From assembly GCA_029207755.1 (NCBI GenBank), contig JARCOQ010000011.1, positions 26,663,712-26,727,711 on the forward strand: DNA of 64,000 nucleotides, in the 5' to 3' direction. A program made the translations under genes and the position numbers. Numbering within the stretch: position 1 is the first letter of the stretch; each line of letters opens with the position of its first letter. This document shows positions 42,243-56,400 of the stretch, one piece after another. The notes under the pieces are model-generated. The model had not been told where the DNA came from. It ran no database searches and saw nothing but the letters and a program-made list of their open reading frames with translations. The stretch is from Chamaea fasciata (taxonomy: Eukaryota > Chordata > Aves > Passeriformes > Sylviidae).

Positions 42243-43735
42243 CCGAATAAGAGACAGCAGCCCGGTGACAGCAGGAAATTCCCAGAGAGCGAGGCGGCAT
42301 TCTGTGGCACCCGGCGTGGATTCTCATCCCCAGACGTCCAAGAGATAAGTGGAGGGTTCAGAGCCACAGAGGGGATGAAAGTGGAGTGCTGGGTCAGGAC
42401 TTGTCAGGAGGGGTTTTTGAGTCAGGTGTGGAGATAGGGATGTCCAAGATGTGCCAATTGAGAGTACAGGTGTACCAGCCCGACCCCACCCCTACCCCAG
42501 ACCCGAAGGAGTAGCCCTAAAGACATGCCCGTTTCCCTGAGTGCAGGTACAGGCAGGAGCCCTTATGCAGGACAATGCCAGAAGGCCTGGCTGCGAGGTG
42601 CAGGGCTCTAAAGAAGTTGGGTTTAGAAGGGGGGAGGTGTAGCCACACACACAGAGGCTGAGGTAAAGGACTCGAGGACTAGAGGACACACGGTGAAACT
42701 CAGGGGAGCAGGCTAGGATACAAGTCAGAGTACAGGTGTAGCGGCCCTCACAGCACTGCTACCAGCACACTTCCCCTGAGAGCAGGTGCAGGCAGCAGCC
42801 CTAGTGCAGGAACACACCAGAAGCTCTGACCTGTGCAGACACAGTCAGGCTAGGGCCAGGCAGGAAGCGATAGTGGGGAGCAGGATCCAACAGGGCTGGG
42901 GATAACGGGGGTTTCCCGCCCCACCCACCCTGGGATTCCCTGTCTCTCCGCAGCCGGTGGAAGTGCTCCTGATTCCCTCTCGAGGCGGCGGTTGGTAAGG
43001 CTTCGTGCCTTTTGCCACCGCAAAGAGTTCGGCTCTGTCAGCCTCTGCCCTGTCTCAGGGCCACGTTTCTTAGGGTAGGCAGGGAACAACTGTGGATGTA
43101 CCTGTCCTGCGTGCGGGACAGCTCTTGGGACCCTAACGGTGCAGAGCGTCCCCGGCTGCAAGGTCTAGGGCTCTGAAGAAGCAGGGTTCAGAAGGGGGGA
43201 GGTTACAGTGATACACACAGAGGCTGAGGTAAAGGACTCAAGGACTAGAGAACACACAGTGAAAATCAGGGGTACAGCCTAGGATACAAGTCAGAGTACA
43301 GGCATCCCGGCCCTCACAGCGCTGCTGCCAACACCGTTTCCCTGAGAGCAGGTGCCGGCAGCAATCCTAACGCAAGACAAGGCCAGAAGTCCTGAGAGGT
43401 GCAGGCAGTAGCCCTAAGCTAGGGCCAGGCAGGAAGTGACAGTGGTGGGGCAGAGTCCACAGGGTTGAGGTTCACCGGGGATGTCCACCCTGCGTTCCTG
43501 TCCTGCTCTAACCAGGGATGCTCACAGCCCTAATGGAGGCCACGGTGGGTGGGCTCGGTGCCAGTAATGCCTCTAAGGCTTTGGCGCTGCGAGCGTCGGC
43601 CTCCGAGCTCAGCTGAAGCACGCACGGGGCCCGAGGGCCCGGTCCTGCTTAAGAGACGGTGAGTAGCAGAGCTGCTGGGTTTTGGCTGATGTGCAGCTAA
43701 GATTATGCTTTGATATTTGGTTTTCTTTATTGTAG
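42243..43735 (+). repeat. Array B subunit 1 (type a)
   Basis: Carries the 'ccgaataag' start shared only with the first subunit of array A, a marker of the array's left edge. Confidence 0.9.
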
Positions 43736-45422
43736 CTGACTAGGAGACAGCAGCCCAGTGACAGGAGGAATTTCCCAGAGGCATAGGCGGCCTTCTTTGG
43801 GGCCCAGCGTGGATTCATCTCCCCAGACATCTGAGAGATAAGTGGAGGGCTTGGAGCCACAGAGGGGATGAAAGCGGGGTACCAGGGCAGGGGTCAGCGG
43901 GAGGGATTTTTTTGAGTCGGGTTTGGAGATGGGGATGTCCCAGATGTGACCCCTTAGGCTACGTGAAGGAAAAGTCTCATTTTTCATGTCAGTGCTGAGG
44001 TGTGCAGGGCAGAGCAGTCCTGGTGTGTGTTGTGTCACTTGTCTCTTGTGCACTCTGTCTGTTTGGTGTCTTGTCTTTTCCTTTAGTCCTTTCAGGGGCC
44101 TGTCAAAACCCCTGGCGTCAGTCTTAGCATTTCTGATCTCTGTGCTCCTCAGCCAGGTGCCTTTGTCTCAGCTGCTCGGACACTCATCAGAATCCATCTC
44201 TCTTCACAAGCATCCAGTCCGATGCCTTTTCAGGTCTTGTTCTGAGCTGTACTGACAGCCGTGCACCGCCCTGATCCATTCCGGCGGGTTAGGTCTTGTG
44301 AGAATGCAAAGACAGGTGGAGGATTCTGACCGTAGGATTCTCGGGCATCCATCTCTGCGTCTCTTGGGATAAGTCATCCCGATGGCATCTTGTTCCTGCA
44401 GGGTTCTCTGAGCCTGGCCAGCTCACCTTCCATCTTACCTCGGTCATCTCATTCCGAGTTCTCTGGACCCTCAGGGTCATTCTTCTTGCCCAGAGTTTTC
44501 TGTCCCTGTTGCGTCCCCTCGTTTGTCCTGTGCTGTGTCACGGGTGTTGGTGTGTGTTTGGCCCGGAGCTGCTCTGCCTTGCTGCTCAGTCTGGGTGTAG
44601 GGGTACGAGGGTAATAGTCCTGGGGGCTTGAAATTTGTGATGTGGGGTGTGGTTAGACTGTAGAGGGTATTCCTAGATTGCCACAAGATGTGTGGAGCTG
44701 TCAAGGTATCCTGCAGCACTCTGACTTTTGTCCTGACTCTTTCAGATGCAGAGAGATGAAATCTGTGGCAGAGCCCCCCATCCTGGGTGAGGGGGCTCCC
44801 CTGAGAAGGTCAGTCCCTGTTTCTGTTTGCAGGGGAGGTGTAAATGATGGCTGTGTTACAGCTCTGTTCTTTGTCTTTATTTTTAGGTGGTGAAGCCGGA
44901 TCTCAGCAGTCAAGCTGACGTGGGCGAGGTGAGCAGTGACGGGTGGACAGAAGCCGTTGCTATTGTTCAAGCCTCACTCGCTGGTGCAACTCTAAGCCTC
45001 CGTTATTGTGCGTTTTAGGGAGTCCACTCGCAGGAGGCCGAGCTCCCCTCTCACCAACGGGACGACAGACCCGCGTCACCTCACCCGTGAGCCCTCCGGG
45101 AGCATTCCAGGAGTCTGTGATGGAGCCTTGATCTTCTCCTTGGGAAGGCCCCATCCAGGTAGGCTTGGATAACGGCCGAGGAGTTGAGGTGAGTCAGGGA
45201 GGAGAAGGAGGGAGGGTCCCCTCAAGTTCCAGCGCTGCCACGTCACCTTGTCTGCTCTTTACCCAGGCAGACCCTGCGACGCCGGCGTTGGCCTCTGAGC
45301 GCAGCTGAAGCGCGGGGCCGAGGACACAGGCAAGCTTAGGAGACAGTGAGTAGCAGAATTGTCGGGTTTTGGGTGATGGGCTGCTAAGATCACGCATTCA
45401 TGTTTGGTTTTCTTTGTTGTAG
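43736..45422 (+). repeat. Array B subunit 2 (type b, 1,687 bp)
   Basis: Shows the 'gaggcataggcggcc' variant near 43,777 that marks array-B type-b units and is absent from array A. It lacks four bases ('tgtt') before the acceptor near 44,740. Confidence 0.9.
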
Positions 45423-46915
45423 CTGACTAAGAGACAACAGCCCGGCGACAGCAGGAGTTTCCCTGAGGGAGAGGCGGCCTTCTTTGGCACCCGGCGTGGA
45501 TTCTCATCCCCAGACGTCCAAGAGATAAGTGGAGGGTTCAGAGCCACAGAGGGGATGAAAGTGGAGTGCTGGGTCAGGACTTGTCAGGAGGGGTTTTTGA
45601 GTCAGGTGTGGAGATAGGGATGTCCAAGATGTGCCAATTGAGAGTACAGGTGTACCAGCCCGACCCCACCCCTACCCCAGACCCGAAGGAGTAGCCCTAA
45701 AGACATGCCCGTTTCCCTGAGTGCAGGTACAGGCAGGAGCCCTTATGCAGGACAATGCCAGAAGGCCTGGCTGCGAGGTGCAGGGCTCTAAAGAAGTTGG
45801 GTTTAGAAGGGGGGAGGTGTAGCCACACACACAGAGGCTGAGGTAAAGGACTCAAGGACTAGAGGACACACGGTGAAACTCAGGGGAGCGGGCTAGGATA
45901 CAAGTCAGAGTACAGGTGTAGCGGCCCTCACAGCACTGCTACCAGCACACTTCCCCTGAGAGCAGGTGCAGGCAGCAGCCCTAGTGCAGGAACACACCAG
46001 AAGCTCTGACCTGTGCAGACACAGTCAGGCTAGGGCCAGGCAGGAAGCGATAGTGGGGAGCAGGATCCAACAGGGCTGGGGATAACGGGGGTTTCCCGCC
46101 CCACCCACCCTGGGATTCCCTGTCTCTCCGCAGCCGGTGGAAGTGCTCCTGATTCCCTCTCGAGGCGGCGGTTGGTAAGGCTTCGTGCCTTTTGCCACCG
46201 CAAAGAGTTCGGCTCTGTCAGCCTCTGCCCTGTCTCAGGGCCACGTTTCTTAGGGTAGGCAGGGAACAACTGTGGATGTACCTGTCCTGCGTGCGGGACA
46301 GCTCTTGGGACCCTAACGGTGCAGAGCGTCCCCGGCTGCAAGGTCTAGGGCTCTGAAGAAGCAGGGTTCAGAAGGGGGGAGGTTACAGTGATACACACAG
46401 AGGCTGAGGTAAAGGACTCAAGGACTAGAGAACACACAGTGAAAATCAGGGGTACAGCCTAGGATACAAGTCAGAGTACAGGCATCCCGGCCCTCACAGC
46501 GCTGCTGCCAACACCGTTTCCCTGAGAGCAGGTGCCGGCAGCAATCCTAACGCAAGACAAGGCCAGAAGTCCTGAGAGGTGCAGGCAGTAGCCCTAAGCT
46601 AGGGCCAGGCAGGAAGTGACAGTGGTGGGGCAGAGTCCACAGGGTTGAGGTTCACCGGGGATGTCCACCCTGCGTTCCTGTCCTGCTCTAACCGGGGATG
46701 CTCACAGCCCTAATGGAGGCCACGGTGGGTGGGCTCGGTGCCAGTAACGCCTCTAAGGCTTTGGCGCTGCGAGCGTCGGCCTCCGAGCTCAGCTGAAGCA
46801 CGCACGGGGCCCGAGGGCCCGGTCCTGCTTAAGAGACGGTGAGTAGCAGAGCTGCTGGGTTTTGGCTGATGTGCAGCTAAGATTATGCTTTGATATTTGG
46901 TTTTCTTTATTGTAG
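45423..46915 (+). repeat. Array B subunit 3 (type a)
   Basis: Type-a unit of 1,493 bp with only scattered substitutions, for example 'gtaacgcc' near 46,745. Confidence 0.9.
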
Positions 46916-48609
46916 CTGACTAGGAGACAGCAGCCCAGTGACAGGAGGAATTTCCCAGAGGCATAGGCGGCCTTCTTTGGGGCCCAGCGTGGATTCACCT
47001 CCCCAGACATCTGAGAGATAAGTGGAGGGCTCGGAACTAGGGAGGGGATGAAAGTGGGGTACCAGGGCAGGGATCACTGGGAGGGATTTTTCGAGTCGGG
47101 TTTGGAGATGGGGATGTCCCAGATGTGACCCCTTAGGCTACGTGAAGGAAAAGTCTCATTTTTCATGTCAGTGCTGAGGTGTGCAGGGCAGAGCAGTCCT
47201 GGTGTGTGTTGTGTCACTTGTCTCTTGTGCACTCTGTCTGTTTGGTGTCTTGTCTTTTCCTTTAGTCCTTTCAGGGGCCTGTCAAAACCCCTGGCGTCAG
47301 TCTTAGCATTTCTGATCTCTGTGCTCCTCAGCCAGGTGCCTTTGTCTCAGCTGCTCGGACACTCATCAGAATCCATCTCTCTTCACAAGCATCCAGTCCG
47401 ATGCCTTTTCAGGTCTTGTTCTGAGCTGTACTGACAGCCGTGCACCGCCCTGATCCATTCCGGCGGGTTAGGTCTTGTGAGAATGCAAAGACAGGTGGAG
47501 GATTCTGACCGTAGGATTCTCGGGCATCCATCTCTGCGTCTCTTGGGATAAGTCATCCCGATGGCATCTTGTTCCTGCAGGGTTCTCTGAGCCTGGCCAG
47601 CTCACCTTCCATCTTACCTCGGTCATCTCATTCCGAGTTCTCTGGACCCTCAGGGTCATTCTTCTTGCCCAGAGTTTTCTGTCCCTGTTGCGTCCCCTCG
47701 TTTGTCCTGTGCTGTGTCACGGGTGTTGGTGTGTGTTTGGCCCGGAGCTGCTCTGCCTTGCTGCTCAGTCTGGGTGTAGGGGTACGAGGGTAATAGTCCT
47801 GGGGGCTTGAAATTTGTGATGTGGGGTGTGGTTAGACTGTAGAGGGTATTCCTAGATTGCCACAAGATGTGTGGAGCTGTCAAGGTATCCTGCAGCACTC
47901 TGACTTTTGTCCTGACTCTGTTTCAGATGCAGAGAGATGAAATCTGTGGCAGAGCCCCCCATCCTGGGTGAGGGGGCTCCCCTGAGAAGGTCAGTCCCTG
48001 TTTCTGTTTGCAGGGGAGGTGTAAATGATGGCTGTGTTACAGCTCTGTTCTTTGTCTTTATTTTTAGGTGGTGAAGCCGGATCTCAGCAGTCAAGCTGAC
48101 GTGGGCGAGGTGAGCAGTGACGGGTGGACAGAAGCCGTTGCTATTGTTCAAGCCTCACTCGCTGGTGCAACTCTAAGCCTCCGTTCTTGTGTGTTTTAGG
48201 GAGTCCACTCGCAGGAGGCCGAGCTCCCCTCTCACCAACGGGACGACAGACCCGGGTCACCTCACCCGTGAGCCCTCAGGGAGCATTCCAGGAGTCTGTG
48301 ATGGAGCCTTGATCTTCTCCTTGGGAAGGCCCCATCCAGGTAGGCTTGGATAACGGCCGAGGAGTTGAGGTGAGTCAGGGAGGAGAAGGAGGAGGAGGGA
48401 GGGTCCCCTCAAGTTCCAGCGCTGCCACGTCACCTTGTCTGCTCTTTACCCAGGCAGACCCTGCGACGCCGGCGTTGGCCTCTGAGCGCAGCTGAAGCGC
48501 GGGGCCGAGGACACAGGCAAGCTTAGGAGACGGTGAGTAGCAGAATTGTCGGGTTTTGGGTGATGGGCTGCTAAGATCACGCATTCATGTTTGGTTTTCT
48601 TTGTTGTAG
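46916..48609 (+). repeat. Array B subunit 4 (type b, 1,694 bp)
   Basis: Carries 'gaactagggagggg' near 47,034, a variant also found in the b units at 50,103 and 54,981. These three therefore share a recent ancestor. Confidence 0.9.
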
Positions 48610-51600
48610 CTGACTAAGAGACAACAGCCCGGCGACAGCAGGAGTTTCCCTGAGGGAGAGGCGGCCTTCTTTGGCACCCGGCGTGGATTCTCATCCCCAG
48701 ACGTCCAAGAGATAAGTGGAGGGTTCAGAGCCACAGAGGGGATGAAAGTGGAGTGCTGGGTCAGGACTTGTCAGGAGGGGTTTTTGAGTCAGGTGTGGAG
48801 ATAGGGATGTCCAAGATGTGCCAATTGAGAGTACAGGTGTACCAGCCCGACCCCACCCCTACCCCAGACCCGAAGGAGTAGCCCTAAAGACATGCCCGTT
48901 TCCCTGAGTGCAGGTACAGGCAGGAGCCCTTATGCAGGACAATGCCAGAAGGCCTGGCTGCGAGGTGCAGGGCTCTAAAGAAGTTGGGTTTAGAAGGGGG
49001 GAGGTGTAGCCACACACACAGAGGCTGAGGTAAAGGACTCAAGGACTAGAGGACACACGGTGAAACTCAGGGGAGCAGGCTAGGATACAAGTCAGAGTAC
49101 AGGTGTAGCGGCCCTCACAGCACTGCTACCAGCACACTTCCCCTGAGAGCAGGTGCAGGCAGCAGCCCTAGTGCAGGAACACACCAGAAGCTCTGACCTG
49201 TGCAGACACTGTCAGGCTAGGGCCAGGCAGGAAGCGATAGTGGGGAGCAGGATCCAACAGGGCTGGGGATAACGGGGGTTTCCCGCCCCACCCACCCTGG
49301 GATTCCCTGTCTCTCCGCAGCCGGTGGAAGTGCTCCTGATTCCCTCTCGAGGCGGCGGTTGGTAAGGCTTCGTGCCTTTTGCCACCGCAAAGAGTTCGGC
49401 TCTGTCAGCCTCTGCCCTGTCTCAGGGCCACGTTTCTTAGGGTAGGCAGGGAACAACTGTGGATGTACCTGTCCTGCGTGCGGGACAGCTCTTGGGACCC
49501 TAACGGTGCAGAGCGTCCCCGGCTGCAAGGTCTAGGGCTCTGAAGAAGCAGGGTTCAGAAGGGGGGAGGTTACAGTGATACACACAGAGGCTGAGGTAAA
49601 GGACTCAAGGACTAGAGAACACACAGTGAAAATCAGGGGTACAGCCTAGGATACAAGTCAGAGTACAGGCATCCCGGCCCTCACAGCGCTGCTGCCAACA
49701 CCGTTTCCCTGAGAGCAGGTGCCGGCAGCAATCCTAACGCAAGACAAGGCCAGAAGTCCTGAGAGGTGCAGGCAGTAGCCCTAAGCTAGGGCCAGGCAGG
49801 AAGTGACCGTGGTGGGGCAGAGTCCACAGGGTTGAGGTTCACCGGGGATGTCCACCCTGCGTTCCTGTCCTGCTCTAACCGGGGATGCTCACAGCCCTAA
49901 TGGAGGCCACGGTGGGTGGGCTCGGTGCCAGTAATGCCTCTAAGGCTTTGGCGCTGCGAGCGTCGGCCTCCGAGCTCAGCTGAAGCACGCACGGGGCCTG
50001 AGGGCCCGGTCCTGCTTAAGAGACGGTGAGTAGCAGAGCTGCTGGGTTTTGGCTGATGTGCAGCTAAGATTATGCTTTGATATTTGGTTTTCTTTATTGT
50101 AGCTGACTAGGAGACAGCAGCCCAGTGACAGGAGGAATTTCCCAGAGGCATAGGCGGCCTTCTTTGGGGCCCAGCGTGGATTCACCTCCCCAGACATCTG
50201 AGAGATAAGTGGAGGGCTCGGAACTAGGGAGGGGATGAAAGTGGGGTACCAGGGCAGGGATCACTGGGAGGGATTTTTCGAGTCGGGTTTGGAGATGGGG
50301 ATGTCCCAGATGTGACCCCTTAGGCTACGTGAAGGAAAAGTCTCATTTTTCATGTCAGTGCTGAGGTGTGCAGGGCAGAGCAGTCCTGGTGTGTGTTGTG
50401 TCACTTGTCTCTTGTGCACTCTGTCTGTTTGGTGTCTTGTCTTTTCCTTTAGTCCTTTCAGGGGCCTGTCAAAACCCCTGGCGTCAGTCTTAGCATTTCT
50501 GATCTCTGTGCTCCTCAGCCAGGTGCCTTTGTCTCAGCTGCTCGGACACTCATCAGAATCCATCTCTCTTCACAAGCATCCAGTCCGATGCCTTTTCAGG
50601 TCTTGTTCTGAGCTGTACTGACAGCCGTGCACCGCCCTGATCCATTCCGGCGGGTTAGGTCTTGTGAGAATGCAAAGACAGGTGGAGGATTCTGACCGTA
50701 GGATTCTCGGGCATCCATCTCTGCGTCTCTTGGGATAAGTCATCCCGATGGCATCTTGTTCCTGCAGGGTTCTCTGAGCCTGGCCAGCTCACCTTCCATC
50801 TTACCTCGGTCATCTCATTCCGAGTTCTCTGGACCCTCAGGGTCATTCTTCTTGCCCAGAGTTTTCTGTCCCTGTTGCGTCCCCTCGTTTGTCCTGTGCT
50901 GTGTCACGGGTGTTGGTGTGTGTTTGGCCCGGAGCTGCTCTGCCTTGCTGCTCAGTCTGGGTGTAGGGGTACGAGGGTAATAGTCCTGGGGGCTTGAAAT
51001 TTGTGATGTGGGGTGTGGTTAGACTGTAGAGGGTATTCCTAGATTGCCACAAGATGTGTGGAGCTGTCAAGGTATCCTGCAGCACTCTGACTTTTGTCCT
51101 GACTCTGTTTCAGATGCAGAGAGATGAAATCTGTGGCAGAGCCCCCCATCCTGGGTGAGGGGCTCCCCTGAGAAGGTCAGTCCCTGTTTCTGTTTGCAGG
51201 GGAGGTGTAAATGATGGCTGTGTTACAGCTCTGTTCTTTGTCTTTATTTTTAGGTGGTGAAGCCGGATCTCAGCAGTCAAGCTGACGTGGGCGAGGTGAG
51301 CAGTGACGGGTGGACAGAAGCCGTTGCTATTGTTCAAGCCTCACTCGCTGGTGCAACTCTAAGCCTCCGTTCTTGTGTGTTTTAGGGAGTCCACTCGCAG
51401 GAGGCCGAGCTCCCCTCTCACCAACGGGACGACAGACCCGGGTCACCTCACCCGTGAGCCCTCAGGGAGCATTCCAGGAGTCTGTGATGGAGCCTTGATC
51501 TTCTCCTTGGGAAGGCCCCATCCAGGTAGGCTTGGATAACGGCCGAGGAGTTGAGGTGAGTCAGGGAGGAGAAGGAGGAGGAGGGAGGGTCCCCTCAAGT

Positions 51601-53487
51601 TCCAGCGCTGCCACGTCACCTTGTCTGCTCTTTACCCAGGCAGACCCTGCGACGCCGGCGTTGGCCTCTGAGCGCAGCTGAAGCGCGGGGCCGAGGACAC
51701 AGGCAAGCTTAGGAGACGGTGAGTAGCAGAATTGTCGGGTTTTGGGTGATGGGCTGCTAAGATCACGCATTCATGTTTGGTTTTCTTTGTTGTAGCTGAC
51801 TAAGAGACAACAGCCCGGCGACAGCAGGAATTTTCCTGAGGCAGAGGCGGCCTTCTTTGGACCTGGCAGGGATTTGCCTCCCTGGATGCCTGAGAGATAA
51901 GTGGAGGGCTGTGGCTCACAGAGGGGATGAAAGCAGGATGCCAGGGCAGGGATCACCGGGAGGGGTTTTTTAAGTCAGATTTGGAGTTGGGGGCACCAAG
52001 ATGTGACCCCTTAGGCTACATGAAGGGAAAGTCTCATTTTTCATGTCAGTGCTGAGGTGTGCAGGGCAGAGCAGTCCTGGTGTGTGTTGTGTCACTTGTC
52101 TGTTGTGCACTCTGTCTGTTTGGTGTCTTGTCTTTTCCTTTAGTCCTTTCAGGGGCCTGTCCAAACCCCTGGCATCAGTCTTAGCATTTCTGATCTCTGT
52201 GCTCCTCAGCCAGGTGCCTTTGTCTCAGCTGCTCGGACACTCATCAGAATCCATCTCTCTTCACAAGCATCCGGTCCGATGCCTTTTCAGGTCTTGTTCT
52301 GAGCTGTACTGACAGCCGTGCACCGCCCTGATCCATTCCGGCGGGTTAGGTCTTGTGAGAATGCAAAGACAGGTCAAGGATTCTGACCGTAGGATTCTCG
52401 GGCATCCATCTCTGCGTCTCTTGGGATAAGTCATCCCGATGGCATCTTGTTCCTGCAGGGTTCTCTGAGCCTGGCCAGCTCACCTTCCGTCTCACCTCGG
52501 TCATCTCATTCCGAGTTCTCTGGACCCTCAGGGTCATTCTTCTTGCCCAGAGTTTTCTGTCCCTGTTGCGTCCCCTCGTTTGTCCTGTGCTGTGTCACGG
52601 GTGTTGGTGTGTGTTTGGCCCGGAGCTGCTCTGCCTTGCTGCTCAGTCTGGGTGTAGGGGTACGAGGGTAATAGTCCTGGGGGCTTGAAATTTGTGATGT
52701 GGGGTGTGGTTAGACTGTAGAGGGTATTCCTAGATTGCCACAAGATGTGTGGAGCTGTCAAGGTATCCTGCAGCACTCTGACTTTTGTCCTGACTCTGTT
52801 TCAGATGCGGAGAGATGAAATGTGTGGCAGAGCCCCCCATCCTGGGTGAGGGGGCTCCCCTGAGAAGGTCAGTCCCTGTTTCTGTTTGCAGGGGAGGTGT
52901 AAATGATGGCTGTGTTACAGCTCTGTTCTTTGTCTTTATTTTTAGGTGGTGAAGCCGGATCTCAGCAGTCAAGCTGACGTGGGCGAGGTGAGCAGTGACG
53001 GGTGGACAGAAGCCGTTGCTATTGTTCAAGCCTCACTCGCTGGTGCAACTCTAAGCCTCCGTTCTTGTGTGTTTTAGGGAGTCCACTCGCAGGAGGCCGA
53101 GCTCCCCTCTCACCAACGGGACGACAGACCCGGGTCACCTCACCCGTGAGCCCTCAGGGAGCATTCCAGGAGTCTGTGATGGAGCCTTGATCTTCTCCTT
53201 GGGAAGGCCCCATCCAGGTAGGCTTGGATAACGGCCGAGGAGTTGAGGTGAGTCAGGGAGGAGAAGGAGGAGGAGGGAGGGTCCCCTCAAGTTCCAGCGC
53301 TGCCACGTCACCTTGTCTGCTCTTTACCCAGGCAGACCCTGCGACGCCGGCGTTGGCCTCTGAGCGCAGCTGAAGCGCGGGGCCGAGGACACAGGCAAGC
53401 TTAGGAGACGGTGAGTAGCAGAATTGTCGGGTTTTGGGTGATGGGCTGCTAAGATCACGCATTCATGTTTGGTTTTCTTTGTTGTAG
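48610..53487 (+). repeat. Higher-order repeat a-b-c, first copy, 4,878 bp
   Basis: Consists of subunits at 48,610 (a), 50,103 (b) and 51,796 (c, with the 'gacctggcagggattt' start). Private variants 'gtgaccgtgg' (near 49,804) and 'ggggcctgaggg' (near 49,995) recur at the same positions in the next block. A single G/A difference ('ggcgggtt' against 'ggcaggtt', near 50,647 and 55,525) is one of very few I noticed. The duplication is therefore recent. Confidence 0.9.
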
Positions 53488-56400
53488 CTGACTAAGAGAC
53501 AACAGCCCGGCGACAGCAGGAGTTTCCCTGAGGGAGAGGCGGCCTTCTTTGGCACCCGGCGTGGATTCTCATCCCCAGACGTCCAAGAGATAAGTGGAGG
53601 GTTCAGAGCCACAGAGGGGATGAAAGTGGAGTGCTGGGTCAGGACTTGTCAGGAGGGGTTTTTGAGTCAGGTGTGGAGATAGGGATGTCCAAGATGTGCC
53701 AATTGAGAGTACAGGTGTACCAGCCCGACCCCACCCCTACCCCAGACCCGAAGGAGTAGCCCTAAAGACATGCCCGTTTCCCTGAGTGCAGGTACAGGCA
53801 GGAGCCCTTATGCAGGACAATGCCAGAAGGCCTGGCTGCGAGGTGCAGGGCTCTAAAGAAGTTGGGTTTAGAAGGGGGGAGGTGTAGCCACACACACAGA
53901 GGCTGAGGTAAAGGACTCAAGGACTAGAGGACACACGGTGAAACTCAGGGGAGCAGGCTAGGATACAAGTCAGAGTACAGGTGTAGCGGCCCTCACAGCA
54001 CTGCTACCAGCACACTTCCCCTGAGAGCAGGTGCAGGCAGCAGCCCTAGTGCAGGAACACACCAGAAGCTCTGACCTGTGCAGACACTGTCAGGCTAGGG
54101 CCAGGCAGGAAGCGATAGTGGGGAGCAGGATCCAACAGGGCTGGGGATAACGGGGGTTTCCCGCCCCACCCACCCTGGGATTCCCTGTCTCTCCGCAGCC
54201 GGTGGAAGTGCTCCTGATTCCCTCTCGAGGCGGCGGTTGGTAAGGCTTCGTGCCTTTTGCCACCGCAAAGAGTTCGGCTCTGTCAGCCTCTGCCCTGTCT
54301 CAGGGCCACGTTTCTTAGGGTAGGCAGGGAACAACTGTGGATGTACCTGTCCTGCGTGCGGGACAGCTCTTGGGACCCTAACGGTGCAGAGCGTCCCCGG
54401 CTGCAAGGTCTAGGGCTCTGAAGAAGCAGGGTTCAGAAGGGGGGAGGTTACAGTGATACACACAGAGGCTGAGGTAAAGGACTCAAGGACTAGAGAACAC
54501 ACAGTGAAAATCAGGGGTACAGCCTAGGATACAAGTCAGAGTACAGGCATCCCGGCCCTCACAGCGCTGCTGCCAACACCGTTTCCCTGAGAGCAGGTGC
54601 CGGCAGCAATCCTAACGCAAGACAAGGCCAGAAGTCCTGAGAGGTGCAGGCAGTAGCCCTAAGCTAGGGCCAGGCAGGAAGTGACCGTGGTGGGGCAGAG
54701 TCCACAGGGTTGAGGTTCACCGGGGATGTCCACCCTGCGTTCCTGTCCTGCTCTAACCGGGGATGCTCACAGCCCTAATGGAGGCCACGGTGGGTGGGCT
54801 CGGTGCCAGTAATGCCTCTAAGGCTTTGGCGCTGCGAGCGTCGGCCTCCGAGCTCAGCTGAAGCACGCACGGGGCCTGAGGGCCCGGTCCTGCTTAAGAG
54901 ACGGTGAGTAGCAGAGCTGCTGGGTTTTGGCTGATGTGCAGCTAAGATTATGCTTTGATATTTGGTTTTCTTTATTGTAGCTGACTAGGAGACAGCAGCC
55001 CAGTGACAGGAGGAATTTCCCAGAGGCATAGGCGGCCTTCTTTGGGGCCCAGCGTGGATTCACCTCCCCAGACATCTGAGAGATAAGTGGAGGGCTCGGA
55101 ACTAGGGAGGGGATGAAAGTGGGGTACCAGGGCAGGGATCACTGGGAGGGATTTTTCGAGTCGGGTTTGGAGATGGGGATGTCCCAGATGTGACCCCTTA
55201 GGCTACGTGAAGGAAAAGTCTCATTTTTCATGTCAGTGCTGAGGTGTGCAGGGCAGAGCAGTCCTGGTGTGTGTTGTGTCACTTGTCTCTTGTGCACTCT
55301 GTCTGTTTGGTGTCTTGTCTTTTCCTTTAGTCCTTTCAGGGGCCTGTCAAAACCCCTGGCGTCAGTCTTAGCATTTCTGATCTCTGTGCTCCTCAGCCAG
55401 GTGCCTTTGTCTCAGCTGCTCGGACACTCATCAGAATCCATCTCTCTTCACAAGCATCCAGTCCGATGCCTTTTCAGGTCTTGTTCTGAGCTGTACTGAC
55501 AGCCGTGCACCGCCCTGATCCATTCCGGCAGGTTAGGTCTTGTGAGAATGCAAAGACAGGTGGAGGATTCTGACCGTAGGATTCTCGGGCATCCATCTCT
55601 GCGTCTCTTGGGATAAGTCATCCCGATGGCATCTTGTTCCTGCAGGGTTCTCTGAGCCTGGCCAGCTCACCTTCCATCTTACCTCGGTCATCTCATTCCG
55701 AGTTCTCTGGACCCTCAGGGTCATTCTTCTTGCCCAGAGTTTTCTGTCCCTGTTGCGTCCCCTCGTTTGTCCTGTGCTGTGTCACGGGTGTTGGTGTGTG
55801 TTTGGCCCGGAGCTGCTCTGCCTTGCTGCTCAGTCTGGGTGTAGGGGTACGAGGGTAATAGTCCTGGGGGCTTGAAATTTGTGATGTGGGGTGTGGTTAG
55901 ACTGTAGAGGGTATTCCTAGATTGCCACAAGATGTGTGGAGCTGTCAAGGTATCCTGCAGCACTCTGACTTTTGTCCTGACTCTGTTTCAGATGCAGAGA
56001 GATGAAATCTGTGGCAGAGCCCCCCATCCTGGGTGAGGGGCTCCCCTGAGAAGGTCAGTCCCTGTTTCTGTTTGCAGGGGAGGTGTAAATGATGGCTGTG
56101 TTACAGCTCTGTTCTTTGTCTTTATTTTTAGGTGGTGAAGCCGGATCTCAGCAGTCAAGCTGACGTGGGCGAGGTGAGCAGTGACGGGTGGACAGAAGCC
56201 GTTGCTATTGTTCAAGCCTCACTCGCTGGTGCAACTCTAAGCCTCCGTTCTTGTGTGTTTTAGGGAGTCCACTCGCAGGAGGCCGAGCTCCCCTCTCACC
56301 AACGGGACGACAGACCCGGGTCACCTCACCCGTGAGCCCTCAGGGAGCATTCCAGGAGTCTGTGATGGAGCCTTGATCTTCTCCTTGGGAAGGCCCCATC